Shown here one piece after another: positions 1-7,203 of a stretch of DNA of 8,822 nucleotides (position 1 is its first letter; every line of letters starts with the position of its first letter). The stretch spans positions 1-8,822 of the forward strand of contig CANQZO010000075.1 in NCBI GenBank assembly GCA_947628355.1, read 5' to 3'. The notes beneath the pieces are model-generated. The model was not told where the DNA came from, ran no database searches, and saw only the letters and a list, made by a program, of their open reading frames with translations. This DNA is from Candidatus Gastranaerophilales bacterium. GTDB taxonomy: Bacteria > Cyanobacteriota > Vampirovibrionia > Gastranaerophilales > Gastranaerophilaceae. The translations under genes were made by a program, and so were the position numbers.

Positions 1-94
1 AAGGCTTCTTTATCGGTGATTACGGTTTAACTGCAAGTTTTGAATCTGTATTCAAAACTTGCAGTTAAACCGTAATCACCGATAAAGAAGCCTT
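1..94. repeat. 45-bp perfect inverted repeat with 4-nt centre (fold-back) at window edge
   Basis: Bases 1-45 are the exact reverse complement of bases 50-94, separated by the 4-nt centre 46-49 (ctgt). The outer end coincides with base 1, so the palindrome may extend beyond the window. Arm 50-94 reads on the minus strand as a normal part of the TpsB gene, encoding the conserved stretch after the VRGY motif. Arm 1-45 is an inverted copy of that same coding stretch. The centre lies on a natural short inverted repeat in the gene, GAAT-ACAG-ATTC (42-53), which is the kind of microhomology where snap-back template switching occurs. The best reading is a chimeric contig end. A real inversion cannot be excluded from the sequence alone. 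Confidence 0.97.
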
Positions 95-1544
95 CGTCAT
101 AACCTCTAACAGATGAAATACCGCCGATTTGCATAGCTTCTGAAGCCCAAAGGTGTCTGTTTGCATATTGTCCGTTAACTTGTAATAACATCAACTGATT
201 TGCGGGTAAAACTTGTAAACGGGCAGCACCTGCTTCGGCTTTTAAGAAATTGTTGCTTGATTTATCACGAGCTTTATTATAGTCGGAAGCGTCAATAGGA
301 ATACCTGTTGATAAACCGCCGTTAAATAACCATCTTCCGTAATAATCATCTTTAACATCAGTTAAGCTGGCTTTAATAACTTTTGTACGGTAGTCAGAAA
401 GCACTGAATTAAATGCAGGACCGTATACATATGAATCTGAATATAAATCAGTATTACGCATATCTAAAGTGATATCGCCGTATAATCTGTAATCTTCACC
501 GCGAGCTAATCTTCTTGATACGCCGATGAATACGTCATGTGATTCACCGTTAATATCCCACTCTCTTAAAGATTTGCCTAATTTAACTTTTGAATAAGAA
601 TAACCGAGGTTTAATCTTGTATCGTTTTTAGCTATAGGGATAGAATATATACCGCCAACACCTAAAGAACGTGAAGATAAAGCTAAAGTACCCATTAAAG
701 TATCACCGTGACCCGTAACGTCATGAAGTCCTGCGTATAAAACGCCTCTTTGAGTACCGATAGCTTCACGGCCTTGATTATCATATCTTAAATCGAAGTT
801 AATCGGAAATCTGTCTTTAACGTCTAAGGTTACGTCTGAGTATTCTTCTGATTCTTCGTTATCAGCGAAAGAAACAGAACCTTTCATATATTCTTCCGCG
901 GTCATTTCGGTTAAAGCGTTACGAACATCTTTAACGTTTAAAACAGCGCCCGGCTTAATATTATTATCATCTAAATAGTGTTTATTAAGGTATGATGAGC
1001 GTTCCCATTTACCGGGGTTAATTTCAACATTACCGTATTTACCCTCTAAAATTTTAATTTCAACGATACCGTTTTGAACCTTTTGAGGCGGCAGATAAGC
1101 AATAGTTGAAAGATAGCCTTTACCTTGATAGTAATCGGTAATTTCGTTAGCTGACATAATAAGGTCGTTAATTGTAACTTCCTGGCCTATTTTAAAGTCA
1201 ACCAATCTTCTTAAAACATATTCGGGGAAAGCAGTATTCCCTGTAATTTTAATTTCTTTAAGTTTAAAAGATACTTGTTCGGTATTAAGCATATCCATTT
1301 TCTTTTGGATATCAGCTTCTATAACCGCAGGATCCTTTGTTTCTTCATATTTTGTTTTAGCTTGATATTGTTTTGTTTGAATGAATGTAGAGTTATCTAA
1401 CGAACCTGCGTCATAACCTGCAGCATTCGGTACTATATTTCCGTTTGGAGTAATAAAATCAGATGGTACAGGTGCAGCGAATGTACCTGCTCCGACAATT
1501 AAGGAAATACATAGTAATGTTGATTTTAATAATGATGTTTTCAT
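27..1544 (-). CDS. TpsB-type outer-membrane transporter (ShlB/FhaC/HecB family), 3' end truncated by fold-back
   Basis: This is the outer-membrane pore partner of a two-partner secretion system. Its POTRA domains bind the TPS domain of an exoprotein in the periplasm, and its barrel translocates that protein to the surface. Seen over 505 residues: a signal peptide (1-23, cleavage likely after TFA); a polar linker with a helical segment (about 25-90); POTRA 1 (about 91-168, with the core FKLKEIKITGN and the turn YYQGKGYL); POTRA 2 (about 170-246); then the barrel, opening with FDLRYDNQG, a conserved family motif. VRGY (479-482) and the following GDYG are the L6-loop signature. Family members carry roughly 100 residues after VRGY, but only about 24 remain here. 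Roughly the last seven residues and the stop at 27-29 are read from the inverted arm 1-45, so the true C-terminus is missing. The start at 1544 is chosen because it gives a clean signal peptide and has the purine-rich GAGAGCGGG (1548-1556) just upstream. The in-frame ATG at 1598 would add 18 residues ahead of the signal peptide. The gene is divergent from tpsA1 and is the only transporter visible for the three exoproteins. Confidence 0.93.
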   Translation of the reverse strand: MKTSLLKSTLLCISLIVGAGTFAAPVPSDFITPNGNIVPNAAGYDAGSLDNSTFIQTKQYQAKTKYEETKDPAVIEADIQKKMDMLNTEQVSFKLKEIKITGNTAFPEYVLRRLVDFKIGQEVTINDLIMSANEITDYYQGKGYLSTIAYLPPQKVQNGIVEIKILEGKYGNVEINPGKWERSSYLNKHYLDDNNIKPGAVLNVKDVRNALTEMTAEEYMKGSVSFADNEESEEYSDVTLDVKDRFPINFDLRYDNQGREAIGTQRGVLYAGLHDVTGHGDTLMGTLALSSRSLGVGGIYSIPIAKNDTRLNLGYSYSKVKLGKSLREWDINGESHDVFIGVSRRLARGEDYRLYGDITLDMRNTDLYSDSYVYGPAFNSVLSDYRTKVIKASLTDVKDDYYGRWLFNGGLSTGIPIDASDYNKARDKSSNNFLKAEAGAARLQVLPANQLMLLQVNGQYANRHLWASEAMQIGGISSVRGYDEGFFIGDYGLTASFEYRFKTCS

Positions 1545-1584
1545 TTTCCCGCTCTCTATTATTTTTATTCTGATATTACATATT

Positions 1585-1614
1585 ATGATACTACACAAAT
1601 AAATAATAATACAA
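1585..1614 (-). promoter_or_regulatory. Possible sigma-70-like promoter of the TpsB gene
   Basis: On the minus strand, TTGTAT (1609-1614) is followed after 18 nt by TATCAT (1585-1590), which matches the -10 consensus at five of six positions and lies about 40 nt before the ATG at 1544. The -35 matches only three of six positions, and the region is so AT-rich that chance matches are expected. Confidence 0.3.
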
Positions 1615-1727
1615 ATATATTACAATATTACATTATTTTTACTTTTACTTGCATAATTCAATCGTATGAAATATTAAACATGAGATAATTTGCGAAAAAA
1701 AATTAAGTTTATTACATAACTTTACAA

Positions 1728-1743
1728 ACTGATTAAAATCAGT
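1728..1743. repeat. Short inverted repeat in the divergent intergenic region
   Basis: ACTGAT and ATCAGT form perfect 6-bp arms around TAAA. It lies about 145 bp upstream of tpsA1 and about 185 bp upstream of the TpsB gene. It could be an operator half-site pair or may be fortuitous in AT-rich DNA. No transcription-factor family can be assigned. Confidence 0.3.
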
Positions 1744-1887
1744 ATTGTTTATTATATTTTAGCATTATAAAGAATTATTAAAATTTGTACTAAGTCATGG
1801 CAAAAAAATAATTTATGGATTTTAAAAAAAACATAAAAAATAAGTAATAAGTATAAAAAATAAATTCAGAGAACGGAGAAAGAAAAT

Positions 1888-4614
1888 ATGAGGAAATTAT
1901 TAAGCAATGCGCTTGCAGTTAGTGTAATGATGTCAACTACAATGTTTTCAACAGCACTTGCTGCTGGTCTTGGAGCTGATGTACTTCCGGATTTAAGAAG
2001 TGCGGTAAACGGAAAGGTTACACAAGACGGACACAATATGAATGTCCAAGTGTCTGAAGGTGCTGGTAAAGTTGGTGAATTTAATTGGCGCAGTTTTAAC
2101 GTAGGTAAAGATGCTTCCGTTAATTTTGAATTTACATCACATAACCAAACAGCTTTAAATAGAGTAGATCAAACAGGCGGTATGTCGCAAATATACGGTA
2201 GATTAACAAATTCCGGCTGCAGCGGATGCGGATATGCTGGGACCGGAAAAGTTATATTGTTGAACCCTAACGGTGTAATATTCGGCTCAGGCGCAAATGT
2301 AGATTTAAACTCATTTACTGTTTCATCATTTGACGGTAAATATGATGAAGCAAAAAAAGAGTTAACTCTGACAAGACAAAAAGATGCCGGTAATATAACA
2401 GTAATGGACGGCGCGAAAATACACGGAAATGAAGCCGTAAACTTTGCTGCTTCTAATGTTAACATATATAACGGTTCAAAAATTTCCACAGATGTAGGAA
2501 TAAATAATTTTAATAATAATAAAGAATCCGTAGGAAAAGTAAAAATCGTAACAGCTGACGGCGTAACATTCGGTTATTACGGAAGCGGAGCGGTAAAACA
2601 AGTAAAAGATTTAAAAGCTGCTTCAGACAGAATGATAATTCAATTAAACGGTGATATTGAAGCAGGAAATATAGATGTAAGAAATTACTCAAATAATGAA
2701 AACAGTCAGTTAAACGTAAACGGAGCTAATTTAAAAGCAGTTAAAGCAGTAAAAGGAAGCGACGGAAATATTTGGTTAACCTCATTAAATAATGTCATAA
2801 TAGGTGACTCAACAATAACGACATTAAATGCAACAGGTGCTGAGAATGTGGCTGACGGCGGTGATGTATTAATTCAGGCTTCTAAAAAAGCAACATTAGC
2901 CGGTCATGAAAAACAATCAAATGTAAATGCAGTAGGAAATGTAACAATAACATCATCAAAACATGACGTAGTTGTTGATAACGCACAAGTAAAAGCAGGA
3001 AAAGATATTAATGTTACTGCAGCAAATATTGCAGCCGTTCAAAATGCATCTGATTTGAATGCGGCCGGTAATGTTACAATTACGGGTAAAGAAAGAGCTC
3101 AAGTAATTGAAGGTTCAAAAGTTACGGGCGCTAAGGTAAAATTAGCTTCAGATAAGTATATATGGACAAAAGAAAATTCTGCTATTGTTTCAAGAAGCGG
3201 AGATGTTGATATTGAAGCTGCTAACGGTAAAATTGTAATGAAAAATACGACAGTTACCGCTGAAAATAATCATGATGTAAATTTAAAATCAGCAGAATCA
3301 ATAACATCAACAAGATTAGCAGGCTCAACATTCACAGGCCGCAACGTAAATTTAACATCAACAGGTGACAGTGTATTGTTAACTTCAACAGAACAATTTA
3401 AACCTGCAACAGAGGGTGCATTAAATTTAAAAGGTGCAAAAAATGTTGAAATTAATTCACAAGGCGCATTAAACTTAAAAGATAAAAACTATACAATTGA
3501 AGCCGGCGAAAATGTATTCTTAACTTCTGCAAATAACGGCGATGTTGATGTAGATAATCATGTAACATTTAAAAATGCTCAAAAGGTATTTGTAAAATCA
3601 GATAAAAACTTAACAATTGATGCCGATATGAATAATATTCAAACAAACCTTTATTCAAAAAATGATATGAATGCAACTCTTGCCAATGTCGGTGTTCGAG
3701 AAAAAGGACTTATTGCCGAATCCGGTCATGACATGACAATAACAACAGACGGCGATTTATCCGTTTCAAGATTGGTATCAAAAAATGATATGACATTAAA
3801 TGCAAAAAGAGTATTATCAGGAAGTCCTAAGACCACCGAAAAATTAAAAGAAGACGGTGACAGCAGCGACAGAGCATATATTGAAGTCGGCGGAACCTTT
3901 ACTTCAAATCCCGAATACACCGTAACGGAATCGGCTGACAGAGTTGAAGAAAACGGTAAACTATATGACAAAAGACACCATATATATTACCAAGACGGAG
4001 AGGGAGAACAAGAAGAAATATTACTTGTAAATAAAAGAGAAGCAAAAAATGTAAAACCTGATGAGCCGGATTTACCGACTAACCCCGGTGCTGATGATAA
4101 AAAGCCTATAGAACCTGATGATGACAATGGCAATGGTTCGGTAACTCCTCCTCCAACAGAGCCTACCGATCCCGATCCTACCGATCCCGATCCGTCAAAA
4201 CCAACAGATCCTACAGATCCGGATTGCAAAGATGAAGAGGGAAATGAAGTTGTAACACCCGAACAAAAACCGACTGTCCCCGGTGATGAAAGCTCACAAG
4301 GCGGTCAACAACAAGGCGGTGATCAAGGCAGCGAAGAAACTAATCCGTCAGTACCTGATATAGATACAGGAAAAGATAAAGACCCTGAACCTCCTCAAGA
4401 ATCACAAGATAATGATAAAGACCAAAAAGAAGATAATGAGGACCTTGGCGGTGGTGAAAACAGACCTGATTTACCAAGTGATTCGGAAAGCAAAACACCC
4501 GAAATCGACTCACAGGGTGATAAAAAACCTGCTAACCCCGAAGAAGCAAGCAATATAAAATACAACATGGATAACGGTTCCTATATTATTAAAATGGAAA
4601 AAAGAAAATTATAA
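1888..4614 (+). CDS. TpsA exoprotein 1: filamentous-haemagglutinin-like secreted protein with Pro/Asp/Glu-rich tail
   Basis: This is a predicted type Vb secreted surface protein of 908 residues. Seen in order: a signal peptide (1-25, ending ALA); the TPS secretion domain (about 27-300) with W-R-S-FNVGKDA, MSQIYGRL, a cysteine-bearing insertion (C111 and C114 in CSGC), NPNGV (126-130), NSFTVS, and the closing GNIWLT (293-298); then a passenger of short, alternating hydrophobic repeats of about 20 residues (for example GNVTITSS, GDVDIEAA), typical of a right-handed beta-helix, to about 600. A segment beginning REKGLIA (604-610) and ending AYIEVGG (663-669) is shared with TpsA2, as is a YYQD-E motif. 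Residues 723 to about 888 are acidic, Pro-rich and probably disordered, with tandem TDPDP units and a lone C780. The last 20 residues turn basic. TPS domains of this kind dock on the TpsB POTRA domains. An adhesin or surface-filament role is inferred; no toxin, protease or VENN motif is seen. The start ATG follows GGAG (1875-1878). Confidence 0.93.
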   Translation: MRKLLSNALAVSVMMSTTMFSTALAAGLGADVLPDLRSAVNGKVTQDGHNMNVQVSEGAGKVGEFNWRSFNVGKDASVNFEFTSHNQTALNRVDQTGGMSQIYGRLTNSGCSGCGYAGTGKVILLNPNGVIFGSGANVDLNSFTVSSFDGKYDEAKKELTLTRQKDAGNITVMDGAKIHGNEAVNFAASNVNIYNGSKISTDVGINNFNNNKESVGKVKIVTADGVTFGYYGSGAVKQVKDLKAASDRMIIQLNGDIEAGNIDVRNYSNNENSQLNVNGANLKAVKAVKGSDGNIWLTSLNNVIIGDSTITTLNATGAENVADGGDVLIQASKKATLAGHEKQSNVNAVGNVTITSSKHDVVVDNAQVKAGKDINVTAANIAAVQNASDLNAAGNVTITGKERAQVIEGSKVTGAKVKLASDKYIWTKENSAIVSRSGDVDIEAANGKIVMKNTTVTAENNHDVNLKSAESITSTRLAGSTFTGRNVNLTSTGDSVLLTSTEQFKPATEGALNLKGAKNVEINSQGALNLKDKNYTIEAGENVFLTSANNGDVDVDNHVTFKNAQKVFVKSDKNLTIDADMNNIQTNLYSKNDMNATLANVGVREKGLIAESGHDMTITTDGDLSVSRLVSKNDMTLNAKRVLSGSPKTTEKLKEDGDSSDRAYIEVGGTFTSNPEYTVTESADRVEENGKLYDKRHHIYYQDGEGEQEEILLVNKREAKNVKPDEPDLPTNPGADDKKPIEPDDDNGNGSVTPPPTEPTDPDPTDPDPSKPTDPTDPDCKDEEGNEVVTPEQKPTVPGDESSQGGQQQGGDQGSEETNPSVPDIDTGKDKDPEPPQESQDNDKDQKEDNEDLGGGENRPDLPSDSESKTPEIDSQGDKKPANPEEASNIKYNMDNGSYIIKMEKRKL
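4162..4222 (+). repeat. Tandem repeat encoding PTDPD units in the TpsA1 tail
   Basis: Two perfect adjacent 15-bp copies of CCTACCGATCCCGAT (4162-4176 and 4177-4191) encode PTDPD twice (residues 759-768). After a short break come degenerate 9-bp ACAGATCC[TG] copies (4204-4212 and 4213-4221) encoding TDP-type units. The array can lengthen or shorten in frame by slippage. It lies inside the acidic Pro-rich tail, consistent with a flexible spacer. Confidence 0.85.
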
Positions 4615-4623
4615 TGTCATTAT

Positions 4624-4661
4624 GCAAAAAGAGGAGTGAATTATATTCATTCCTCTTTTGC
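4624..4661 (+). terminator. Imperfect hairpin terminator after tpsA1
   Basis: AGAGGAGTGAA and TTCATTCCTCT form a stem with one G-T wobble and a 5-nt loop, flanked by an A-run upstream and TTTTG downstream. It begins 10 nt after the tpsA1 stop and lies wholly in the 90-nt gap before tpsA2. The short U-run and AT-rich stem base suggest partial termination, which would lower but not abolish readthrough into tpsA2. Confidence 0.7.
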
Positions 4662-4692
4662 GTAAAATTTTCAAAAGAGTAAAAAGACAAGC

Positions 4693-4707
4693 GGAGAATA
4701 TATTGTG
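4693..4707 (+). promoter_or_regulatory. Ribosome binding site and GTG start of tpsA2
   Basis: GGAG (4693-4696) lies 8 nt before a GTG start codon at 4705-4707. The GTG start is supported because the following residues (KRLLISALAVS) align with the first residues of TpsA1 and TpsA3 and form an intact signal peptide. The weaker start codon, behind a partial terminator, may lower TpsA2 yield relative to TpsA1. Confidence 0.75.
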
Positions 4708-7203
4708 AAAAGATTATTAATTTCAGCATTGGCGGTCAGTTTATTTACAACAATGACAATTCCGGTATCTGCAATGGCTGCAGGTATTGCAGATGGTGTA
4801 CTGCCTCAAATTAAAGACGGCGGAATTAAAAACGGGTCTGTAGAAAAATTAACGGATGAACAATACGGATTAAATGTTAAAGTAAATGGCGGAAAAGGTA
4901 CGGTAGGTCAATTTGATTGGAACAGTTTTAATGTAGGTAAGGATGCTCATGTAAACTTCGAATTTACAAACCATAATCAAACGGCATTAAATCGTGTAGA
5001 CCAAACAGGCGGAATGTCTCAAATATACGGTAGAATTACAAATTCTTGCGGGGCAAACTGCACTTATACGGGAACAAGTAAAGTTATATTGTTAAATCCT
5101 AACGGAGTAATTTTTGGTTCGGGAGCAAATGTTGATTTGAATTCTTTTACGGTATCAACATTTAACGGAACTTATGACGCGGAAAATAAAGCGTTAACAT
5201 TAACAAGAGAGGGCAATAACGGCATAATAAATGTTCTTGACGGTGCGCAAATTAAAGGTGATGAGGGCGTAAATTTTGCCGCAGGTACAGTAAATATATA
5301 TAAGGGTTCCAAAATTTCAACCGGACTTGAAAAGAATTTTAATAACGGACAAGCATCTATAGGAAAAGTAAAACTCGTAACGGCCGACGGAGTAACATTT
5401 AACTACTACGGAAGCGGCGGTGTAAGAGATTTAAGTGATGTTCAAGTTTCTAAAGATAAAATGACGCTTCAAGTTAACGGTGAAATTACCGCAGGAAATA
5501 TAGATTTAAGAAATTACTCCACAAATGCGGAAAGCCAAACTAACTTATACGGTGCTAAATTAAAAGCGGTTAAAGCGGAAGTCGGAAATGACGGTAATAT
5601 TTGGCTAACCGCAACTAATAATGTTATAGTCGGCGATGCTGATATCAAAACTGAAAACGGCGGAAATGTTTATTTCCAATCCGGCAGAAAGTTAACTTTG
5701 GCAGATTCAAAAGTTAATTCATCAGGTGATGTTGATTTTTATTCATCAAACTATGATGTAGTTGTTGATAATTCAAAGGTTAATGCTTTAGGTAGCGTGA
5801 AAGTTGATGCGGGTGCAATTGCTGCCGTCCAAAATAATTCGTCAATAGATACATCTAATGCGCCTCTAAATAAGGGCAATGTTGACATCGTATCAAGAAA
5901 TGACAGGGCACAAGTTTTAGGTTCAACATTAAAAGCTAACGGTAATATAACAGTTGACTCAAATAAAAATAATGCTTATGTTCAGCATTCAAATGTTGTC
6001 GGACGTGATGTCGTAATAAAAGCAGATAACGGAAAAGCATCCATAACTGATAACGGAACAATAAATGTAAAAAATAGTTTAACTGTTGATACTAAAGACG
6101 AAATAAACGAATCAACATTTAAAAATACTTCTTTCATGGTTACAAATGATATTAATTTAACATCAAAAGACAATATTAAACTGGCAGGTATTGATAAATT
6201 ACGTGCCGTAAGAGGAACTATAAAATTTAAGGCTGATAAGAATATTGAAATTGTAAATGACGGTTCTTCAGCGGGTAAAGAAGATTTAAGTTTTTATTTA
6301 ACAAAAACTGAATTTGATGCCGGAGAAAATGTAAAAATTGCTGCCGAAAAAGGTAATGTTTACATGAACGGTAATTATGTAAAATTTAAAAATGCAGATA
6401 ATGTTGATATTAAAGCAGGTAAAAACTTAACTTTAAAAAATGAAAGTTTCGGTGAATCTCAAGTAAAATTAACGGCAGGCGAAACTTTGGATTATGTTAA
6501 TGAAAAAGCTGCTAAAGAAGACGGACATGCTGATTTGGGTATTTTAGGCAATAACAATGTTACATTATCAGCTAAAAAAGGTAAATTCTCTTATAAAAAC
6601 GGTGATGTTAATATTGAAAGCACAGACCAAATTAATAGAAGTCTTAACGGTGTAAAAGAAGAAATTGAATTTAATGCTCAAGGCGGTGACTTAACCGTTA
6701 AAAATCTTGATTTTAGCGGGGATGTGTCAGGCACTTCGGCAAAACAAGCAGTATTTAATGCTAAAGATAACTTAACTGTTGAGGGGCTAAAAGGTGTAAC
6801 TAATAGAGAAAAAGGCTTAATTGCTCATGCCGGAAAAAACATGTCAATCACAACCGCAGAAAATACTGATTTAGCAATATCCGAATTAGTATCCGGCGGA
6901 GAGATGAGATTAACATTAAAAGAAGATGAAGCAGGAAATACAGGCGATTTCCTTGCAGGACCTCAGCCTAAAGGAGAAGACGGGCATGGACTTCATTATT
7001 ATCACGAGGTCAATGATGCTGATAACAGTGCATATCTTGAAGCAGGCGGTAAACTTGTTCTTAAACAAGGGCCTAAAAAAGGAACGGTTATACAGAATAA
7101 CGGTAGTGTAACTTCTTCGGATGTAAAAAGGAAAGGACATATAATCGGTGAGGAAAAAGATGAAACACATGACTTCTTATATTCGATAAAACCTGCAACC
7201 TGA
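4705..7203 (+). CDS. TpsA exoprotein 2: filamentous-haemagglutinin-like secreted protein, frame broken near the C-terminus
   Basis: This is a paralogue of TpsA1 with the same architecture, 832 residues to the TGA at 7201. Seen: a signal peptide (1-25, ending AMA); a TPS domain with W-N-S-FNVGKDA, MSQIYGRI, cysteines C115 and C119 in CGANC (a CX3C spacing, unlike the CX2C of its neighbours), NPNGV (131-135), and GNIWLT near 298; then a beta-helix passenger of short repeats. The passenger aligns well with TpsA1 through KNLTL (573-577, the same residue numbers as in TpsA1). It then carries roughly 97 extra residues before the shared REKGLIA (702-708) and AYLEAGG (776-782) segment. After T832 the TGA interrupts. 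The +1 frame stays open for 89 further codons (7202-7471) with sequence resembling the TpsA1 C-terminus, so the intact protein was probably about 921 residues. There is no Pro-rich acidic tail. It is most likely exported by the same TpsB. The break may be a mutation, a sequencing error or recoding. Confidence 0.9.
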   Translation: MKRLLISALAVSLFTTMTIPVSAMAAGIADGVLPQIKDGGIKNGSVEKLTDEQYGLNVKVNGGKGTVGQFDWNSFNVGKDAHVNFEFTNHNQTALNRVDQTGGMSQIYGRITNSCGANCTYTGTSKVILLNPNGVIFGSGANVDLNSFTVSTFNGTYDAENKALTLTREGNNGIINVLDGAQIKGDEGVNFAAGTVNIYKGSKISTGLEKNFNNGQASIGKVKLVTADGVTFNYYGSGGVRDLSDVQVSKDKMTLQVNGEITAGNIDLRNYSTNAESQTNLYGAKLKAVKAEVGNDGNIWLTATNNVIVGDADIKTENGGNVYFQSGRKLTLADSKVNSSGDVDFYSSNYDVVVDNSKVNALGSVKVDAGAIAAVQNNSSIDTSNAPLNKGNVDIVSRNDRAQVLGSTLKANGNITVDSNKNNAYVQHSNVVGRDVVIKADNGKASITDNGTINVKNSLTVDTKDEINESTFKNTSFMVTNDINLTSKDNIKLAGIDKLRAVRGTIKFKADKNIEIVNDGSSAGKEDLSFYLTKTEFDAGENVKIAAEKGNVYMNGNYVKFKNADNVDIKAGKNLTLKNESFGESQVKLTAGETLDYVNEKAAKEDGHADLGILGNNNVTLSAKKGKFSYKNGDVNIESTDQINRSLNGVKEEIEFNAQGGDLTVKNLDFSGDVSGTSAKQAVFNAKDNLTVEGLKGVTNREKGLIAHAGKNMSITTAENTDLAISELVSGGEMRLTLKEDEAGNTGDFLAGPQPKGEDGHGLHYYHEVNDADNSAYLEAGGKLVLKQGPKKGTVIQNNGSVTSSDVKRKGHIIGEEKDETHDFLYSIKPAT

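Larger units (their letters stand above)
1545..1887. promoter_or_regulatory. Divergent intergenic region between the TpsB gene and tpsA1
   Basis: This 343-bp, very AT-rich stretch holds no convincing coding sequence on either strand. It must carry the 5' regions of two divergently transcribed genes. Visible elements are a candidate minus-strand promoter (1585-1614), a 6-bp inverted repeat with a 4-nt loop (ACTGAT-TAAA-ATCAGT, 1728-1743), and two copies of ATAAAAAATAA exactly 20 bp apart (1833-1843 and 1853-1863). GGAG at 1875-1878, 9 nt before the tpsA1 ATG, is the likely ribosome binding site. No convincing plus-strand -35/-10 pair stands out. Joint control of transporter and first substrate from this region is inferred from the gene arrangement. 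Confidence 0.5.

Noticed and set aside
1..94. Hairpin telomere of a linear replicon
   Set aside because: The palindrome consists of TpsB coding sequence in a conserved place and interrupts the gene before its essential C-terminal strands. A telomere would not be expected to duplicate this exact coding stretch. A chimera is simpler.
1545..1598. Upstream in-frame ATG at 1598 as the TpsB start
   Set aside because: It would put 18 extra residues ahead of a clean Sec signal peptide, whereas the ATG at 1544 has its own purine-rich ribosome binding site.
1799..1820. TGGCA-like sigma-54 promoter upstream of tpsA1
   Set aside because: The -12 GC element and correct spacing are missing; only the TGGCA string matches.
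2169..2489. Antisense open frames inside tpsA1 and tpsA2 (for example 2169-2489, 3726-3971, 3987-4229, 5982-6173, 7088-7423)
   Set aside because: They mirror strongly supported plus-strand genes, have no family motifs, and show biased composition (for example Gly/Ser-rich opposite the TDPDP repeats).
6926..7111. Plus-strand 61-codon frame inside the tpsA2 3' end
   Set aside because: It overlaps the TpsA2 segment that aligns with TpsA1 in the main frame, so it is an alternative-frame shadow and not the source of the C-terminal break.
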